Shown one piece after another: positions 6,775 to 9,109 of a DNA stretch of 9,109 nt; positions within the stretch are counted from its first letter, which is position 1, and the number at the start of each line of letters is the position of its first letter. A model generated the notes under the pieces. It was given only the letters and a program-made list of their open reading frames with translations. It was not told where the DNA came from and did no database searches. The position numbers were made by a program, and so were the translations under genes. This DNA comes from CAYFPS01 sp964345075 (GTDB taxonomy: Bacteria; CAIWAD01): positions 1 through 9,109 of the forward strand of contig CAYFPS010000044.1 of the NCBI GenBank assembly GCA_964345075.1, written 5' to 3'.

Positions 6775-7242
6775 ATGACGGTGCTCTGTCTTGACCTCGG
6801 CACCAAGACCGGATGGGCGCTGCGCTCATCCGACGCCCTCATCACCAGCGGTACGGTTGAATTCAAACACGACCGCTATCAGGGCGGCGGCATGCGCTTC
6901 CTCCGGTTCAAGCATTGGCTTGATCGGATACTGACCACGGTGAGTCAGATCGACGCCATCTACTTCGAGGAGGTCCGGCGTCACCTGGGTGTCGACGCCG
7001 CCCACGCCTACGGTGGTTTCCTGGCCCATCTATCGGCCTGGTGCGAACAGCACGACATCGCCTACGAGGGCGTGCCGGTGGGCACCATCAAGCGCCATGT
7101 CACTGGCAAGGGCAACGCGGGCAAACCAAAGGTCATCCAGGCGGTACGCCAACGCGGTCATTACCCCGCCGACGACAACGAGGCCGATGCCCTGGCGCTG
7201 CTGCATTGGGTGATCGACACCCGCCTGGGAGGTGCAGTATGA
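6775..7242 (+). CDS. RuvC-like Holliday junction / branch endonuclease
   Basis: From ATG 6775 the product is 155 residues, the usual size of phage RuvC-type nucleases. The RNase H-like fold is visible: a first strand VLCLDLGTKTGWAL with catalytic D7, a strand AIYFEEV with E65/E66, and a C-terminal DDNEADALALL with D134/D138 supplying the last acidic residues. The family cleaves four-way or branched DNA in a metal-dependent manner. In a phage it resolves recombination intermediates so that DNA can be packaged. The start is uncertain. ATG 6775 begins exactly at the domain but has no close Shine-Dalgarno (GAGGAGAAGG lies about 20 bases upstream), whereas ATG 6472 has a strong one but would add 101 residues of repeat-derived sequence. 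GTG 6730 is a third option. The stop overlaps the next gene as ATGA. Confidence 0.8.
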   Translation: MTVLCLDLGTKTGWALRSSDALITSGTVEFKHDRYQGGGMRFLRFKHWLDRILTTVSQIDAIYFEEVRRHLGVDAAHAYGGFLAHLSAWCEQHDIAYEGVPVGTIKRHVTGKGNAGKPKVIQAVRQRGHYPADDNEADALALLHWVIDTRLGGAV

Positions 7243-7448
7243 GTGTGCCCAATCCGCATTACCGTTGTCCGCTTGGTCGACTGCAACCCAAACGAACAGA
7301 TCCCGAGGCCATCAAGCGCGATGGTTGGCGCGAGGACGGCATCCTGGTGATCTCGCCCGACGATGAACGCCTTGACTGGGTTGAGCGGGAATTGGTGAAA
7401 CGAATAGGCGAGCGGCTCTATGGTTGCCGGGAGGCGCGCCATGGCTGA
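7239..7448 (+). CDS. Small conserved-looking phage protein, unknown function
   Basis: A 69-residue product starting at ATG 7239, overlapping the previous stop as ATGA, with GGGAGGTG at 7227-7234 as Shine-Dalgarno. It is rich in charged residues. The central part (DPEAIKRDGWREDGILVISP, about 21-40) and the helix DDERLDWVERELVKRIGERLYG (41-62) look like a short ordered domain. I do not assign a family. An upstream in-frame start at 7041 lies wholly inside the RuvC gene and is rejected. The coding end runs 8 bases into the next gene, so it is part of the same translationally coupled string. It could be an accessory protein to the nuclease or to the regulator that follows. Confidence 0.7.
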   Translation: MSVPNPHYRCPLGRLQPKRTDPEAIKRDGWREDGILVISPDDERLDWVERELVKRIGERLYGCREARHG

Positions 7449-7827
7449 ATGGACGACCGAGCGGGTGGCCGAGCGATTCCGCGAGGCCGCCCTAAATGCC
7501 CATCGTCTACCGCCGGTACGGGTGCAGGGTTACTTCAACACTTGGCCGGCCATCCTGCGCCAGCCGTGGGAAACCTTCTCGGGTGACGATGCGCTGTACC
7601 GCTTCCCGCCGGACCCAGCCGCGATCGACCGCATGGAGGAAACCATGGGCTGGGTGCTATGGCTCGCCGAGGAGGACCGTCATTTGGTCTGGATGCGAGC
7701 GGATGGTTGCCGCTGGCGGGACATCTGCCGGCGCTTCGGTTGTGATCGGACGACGGCCTGGCGGCGCTGGCAGGCAGCCCTCCAGCGGGTTGTAGACGCA
7801 CTGAACGGTTCAGCGTGGGGAACTTAA
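7441..7827 (+). CDS. DUF6362-like phage protein with helix-turn-helix
   Basis: A 128-residue protein. The N-terminus (WTTERVAERFREAALNAHRL, then PPVRVQGYFNTWP) matches the pattern I recall for the DUF6362 family of phage proteins. Residues about 92-115 (WRDICRRFGCDRTTAWRRW) read as a helix-turn-helix, preceded by a tryptophan-rich helix. DNA binding is therefore likely; whether it acts as a late regulator or in packaging is unknown. The start ATG 7441 has GGGAGG 6 bases upstream (7429-7434). An alternative ATG at 7420 lacks this and lies deeper in the previous gene, which ends at 7448. This is the last gene of the long operon. A palindrome lies in its last codons and a new promoter begins right after its TAA. 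Confidence 0.75.
   Translation: MAEWTTERVAERFREAALNAHRLPPVRVQGYFNTWPAILRQPWETFSGDDALYRFPPDPAAIDRMEETMGWVLWLAEEDRHLVWMRADGCRWRDICRRFGCDRTTAWRRWQAALQRVVDALNGSAWGT
7801..7813. repeat. 13-base palindrome upstream of the toxin promoter
   Basis: CTGAAC (7801-7806), one central G, and GTTCAG (7808-7813) form a perfect inverted repeat. ACG (7796-7798) and CGT (7814-7816) extend it with a 2-base interruption. It sits in the last codons of the DUF6362-like gene, 14 bases before the -35 box of the toxin promoter. No T-run follows, so a terminator is unlikely; an operator half-way upstream of the promoter is possible. Confidence 0.35.
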
Positions 7828-7857
7828 TTGGCAAACTATTGCACTAAATGGTATGCT
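7828..7857 (+). promoter_or_regulatory. Sigma-70 promoter of the toxin-antitoxin operon
   Basis: A -35 box TTGGCA (7828-7833) and a -10 box TATGCT (7852-7857) are separated by 18 bases, in a locally AT-rich patch that begins immediately after the previous gene's TAA. Transcription would start about 6-7 bases after the -10, at or next to the ATG at 7864, so the toxin message would have almost no leader. GCAA/TTGC arms (7831-7842) inside the spacer could be part of an antitoxin operator. Confidence 0.6.
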
Positions 7858-7863
7858 TTCTCG

Positions 7864-8247
7864 ATGAGAAGAGTGTTCCGAACCCGAACCTTCTCCCGTT
7901 GGATGCGGAAGGCGGGACTGACAGACGATGTCCTTTGCCAAGCCGTTTCCGAGATGGTTGGGGGGCTCGTTGACGCAGATCTGGGTGGCCATGTGGTGAA
8001 GAAGCGGGTCGCTCTACCAGGCCAGGGCAAGCGTGGAGGAGTGAGGACGATTGTGGCAACCAAGATGGCGGATCGGTGGTTCTTTCTGTACGGATTTAGC
8101 AAGAACGAACGGGCCAACATCGATAAGGACGAACTCAAAGCCCTACAGGAGTTGGCGAAGCAGTATCTGGCACTCAACGATCAACAACTTGAACATGCCG
8201 TCAGCAGTGGCACGTTCTCGGAGATATGTAATGGCAACGAAGCGTAA
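7864..8247 (+). CDS. Type II toxin, RelE/HigB family
   Basis: A 127-residue protein of the RelE-like toxin family (PF06296 type). Characteristic segments are VFRTRTFSRWMRKAGL (4-19), DADLGGHVVKKRVA (37-50), GQGKRGGVRTIVA (53-65), and RWFFLYGFSKNER (71-83) followed by IDKDEL. These toxins are generally ribosome-dependent mRNA interferases; Arg/Lys residues in the GKRGG and SKNER stretches fit the basic active surface. The antitoxin gene overlaps its 3' end by 17 bases, giving the toxin-first order of HigBA-like systems. ATG 7864 is chosen because the upstream in-frame TTG (7828) is the -35 box. No Shine-Dalgarno precedes the ATG, and the promoter would yield a leaderless message. In a prophage such pairs act in maintenance or in defence against other phages. 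Confidence 0.85.
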   Translation: MRRVFRTRTFSRWMRKAGLTDDVLCQAVSEMVGGLVDADLGGHVVKKRVALPGQGKRGGVRTIVATKMADRWFFLYGFSKNERANIDKDELKALQELAKQYLALNDQQLEHAVSSGTFSEICNGNEA

Positions 8248-8548
8248 AAGTCGAATCCTCGATGAGGTGCATGAGATGGCATCAGACCTGCACAAGGTGG
8301 GTCTGATTGACAAGCGCCGCATGCGCGAGTTTGATGCGCTGTGCCATCTCGACGTTCACGAAATGCCGCCGCAAAAGATTAAGTCACTGCGTAAACGCGC
8401 TCATGTGAGTCAGGCAGTGTTTGCCGCGGTGCTGAATACCAGCCTATCTACTGTGCAAAAGTGGGAGGTTGGAGACAAGAAGCCGAGCGGTCCGTCCTTG
8501 AAGCTTCTCAACTTGATCGAGCGTAAAGGACTCGAAGCGGTATTGTGA
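8231..8548 (+). CDS. XRE-family antitoxin (HigA/NadS-like)
   Basis: A 105-residue protein starting at ATG 8231, with GGAG at 8220-8223 seven bases upstream. The C-terminal half (about 47-100) is a helix-turn-helix: IKSLRKRAHVSQAVFAAVL, NTSLSTVQKWEVGDKKP and SGPSLKLLNLIE give the helices of the XRE/Cro fold, with the recognition helix near 70-79. The N-terminal 45 residues are charged and probably contact the toxin. The expected roles are to neutralise the upstream toxin and, alone or with it, repress the promoter at 7828-7857. A longer in-frame opening back to 8051 lies inside the toxin gene and is rejected. The gene ends 9 bases before the next start, so the three genes form one unit. Confidence 0.85.
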   Translation: MATKRKSRILDEVHEMASDLHKVGLIDKRRMREFDALCHLDVHEMPPQKIKSLRKRAHVSQAVFAAVLNTSLSTVQKWEVGDKKPSGPSLKLLNLIERKGLEAVL

Positions 8549-8557
8549 GGTGAAGTG

Positions 8558-8752
8558 ATGGACAAATCCATTGTTGGAATCCAGTCCCAAGATGAAATTC
8601 GGAAGCGCCTGCTGGAGATCGCCACCGGCAAGCGGCGACAAGAGCCGCATGAGCCGAAGATCTGGTTCACCTCCCAACAGTCTCTGGATGCCGTGCTGGC
8701 CGACGAGTGTCACCCGGTGGGCCAAATGCTCAGGGGTAGGGGAATAGAGTGA
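8558..8752 (+). CDS. Short third gene of the TA unit, probably truncated DNA-binding protein
   Basis: A 64-residue product from ATG 8558, with GAGGTG at 8547-8552. Residues 1-50 (SIVGIQSQDEIRKRLLEIA, then KIWFTSQQSLDAVLADE) resemble the N-terminus of a family of roughly 110-130-residue winged-helix regulators (HVO_A0114-like) that often sits beside small toxin genes. In those, a helix-turn-helix follows the position of residue 50. Here the sequence instead runs CHPVGQMLRGRGIE and stops, and no continuation is visible in the other frames downstream. I infer truncation at about 8707 by recombination. Family recognition is from memory, so an intact small protein cannot be excluded. It may be inert, or may still bind the antitoxin complex. 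Confidence 0.6.
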   Translation: MDKSIVGIQSQDEIRKRLLEIATGKRRQEPHEPKIWFTSQQSLDAVLADECHPVGQMLRGRGIE

Positions 8753-8881
8753 AGTCACAGGGTGGTGCGCAGTGCAGCGCATTCGTTAGTGTCACCGCGA
8801 AATTTACACCTGCATTGGGCTGCAACACTTTCCCCGTTTTTGCGTTAGGATTGCTCTAACATCGCGAGAGAAGCGTGTTCG

Positions 8882-8915
8882 AAGGCTGCAGATCATTCTG
8901 CGGCCTTTGTCGTTT
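8882..8915 (+). terminator. Rho-independent terminator
   Basis: AAGGCTGCAGA (8882-8892) and TCTGCGGCCTT (8897-8907) form an 11-base-pair stem with a single G-U pair and a four-base TCAT loop. It is followed by the T-rich run TGTCGTTT (8908-8915). It would end transcription of the toxin-antitoxin unit and any read-through from the long upstream operon. The stem is also A-rich on its left side, so it may work weakly on the opposite strand. Confidence 0.7.
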
Positions 8916-8971
8916 CTGGGCCTTCCACTCATACCGAACACAACGGGTCCTTCCTGGCCAAAAAGCCATGC

Positions 8972-9002
8972 GGGGGGCGGAGGCGCGGCATTTTGCTAGC
9001 GT
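8972..9002. other. Possible cos-like packaging site
   Basis: A run of six G's followed by CGGAGGCGCGG (8978-8988), then CATTTTGCTAGCG, resembles the layout of the lambda cos nicking region, where GGGCGGCGACCT is followed by CGCGGG, a T-run and CGCTA. It lies where terminase genes normally start in such phages. GGGCG (8975-8979) and CGCCC (9003-9007) can pair. The assignment rests only on similarity by eye and on gene order. Confidence 0.3.
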
Positions 9003-9017
9003 CGCCCGAGAAAACCG

Positions 9018-9039
9018 GGTTCGCAGGTTCGCGGTTCGC
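9018..9039. repeat. Three tandem GGTTCGC copies
   Basis: GGTTCGC occurs at 9018-9024, 9026-9032 and 9033-9039, with periods of 8 and 7 bases, just downstream of the cos-like stretch and before the putative IS end. They could be terminase-binding repeats of a cos or pac region, or simply slippage products. No coding phase explains them. Confidence 0.5.
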
Positions 9040-9054
9040 ACTTTCACCCCAAGG

Positions 9055-9109
9055 TGTCAATGGCCACCCAAACTGATCCAGAAACGGACAACAAAAATGA
9101 TCCACCCAT
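9055..9109. mobile_element. Putative left end of an IS21-family insertion sequence (partial)
   Basis: The sequence from TGTCAATGGCCACC onward has the look of IS21-family termini, which start with TG and carry several spaced direct repeats. Two such repeats are visible, at 9062-9080 and 9086-9104 (15 of 19 positions identical, 24 bases apart), both ending in TGATCCA. The istA/istB genes would lie beyond the window, so neither the element nor its target duplication can be confirmed. Confidence 0.45.

Larger units (their letters stand above)
8753..9054. other. Gene-free region after the TA unit
   Basis: No supported gene lies here; the only long opening is a reverse-strand frame of 63 codons (8856-9047) that overlaps a terminator hairpin and repeats and has no recognisable product. 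The region holds a small inverted repeat (GTTAG 8844-8848 with CTAAC 8856-8860), the terminator, a cos-like G-rich stretch and GGTTCGC repeats. In phages with this gene order it would be the boundary between the early region and the packaging genes. Confidence 0.6.

Noticed and set aside
7828..7863. A TTG start extending the toxin by 12 residues.
   Set aside because: The TTG is the -35 box of the promoter, no ribosome site precedes it, and family members begin near the MRRVF residues.
8803..8831. A possible promoter (TTTACA with CACTTT 17 bases later).
   Set aside because: The -10 match is poor, and the only thing downstream before the window ends is a terminator and non-coding DNA.
8856..9047. 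A 63-codon reverse-strand frame at the right end.
   Set aside because: It overlaps the terminator hairpin, the cos-like stretch and GGTTCGC repeats, and its product is Arg-rich with no family resemblance.

Overview
The window is about 9.1 kb of GC-rich DNA with every convincing gene on the + strand. It looks like the replication/recombination segment of a tailed-phage genome, most likely a prophage in a proteobacterium. The reasons are the tightly packed, stop/start-overlapping genes with strong Shine-Dalgarno sites, the typical phage content (Sak4-like ATPase, SSB-like protein, Cas4-like nuclease, primase-helicase, RuvC-like nuclease), a toxin-antitoxin cargo pair, and what looks like an IS21-type insertion sequence end at the right edge. 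The host cannot be named from the sequence. High GC and Pseudomonas-like codon use suggest a Gamma- or Betaproteobacterium.

Layout. Positions 1-26 hold the probable tail of an upstream gene. Positions 23-4298 carry a recombination block: a Sak4/AAA_24-type ATPase, a DUF669-like presumed ssDNA-binding protein, an SF2 DEAH helicase with a zinc ribbon, a small zinc-binding (DUF6511-like) protein, and a solo Cas4/AddB-like Fe-S nuclease of the PD-(D/E)XK fold. Positions 4298-6475 encode a 725-residue TOPRIM primase fused to a RepA-like hexameric helicase. Next comes a 300-base stretch (6476-6774) that is formally open but reads as non-coding. It holds eight exact copies of GCAAACTG in both orientations around an A-rich centre, followed by three hairpins. 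Positions 6775-7827 carry a RuvC-like nuclease and two small phage proteins, one of them DUF6362-like with a helix-turn-helix.

From 7828 a separate transcription unit begins. A well-formed sigma-70 promoter drives a RelE/HigB-type toxin (apparently leaderless), its XRE antitoxin and a short, probably truncated third gene. Positions 8753-9109 have no gene. They hold an intrinsic terminator, a G-rich stretch resembling a lambda-type cos site, three GGTTCGC repeats, and the putative IS end from about 9055.

As a system, the genes would give recombination-dependent phage replication. The nuclease resects ends, the SSB and Sak4-like proteins pair strands, the SF2 helicase remodels, the primase-helicase runs forks, and the RuvC-like enzyme cuts branches before packaging. 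The repeat cluster just after the primase-helicase gene is the least explained element and the best candidate for a replication origin or operator. All family names come from motif reading; no database search was possible.
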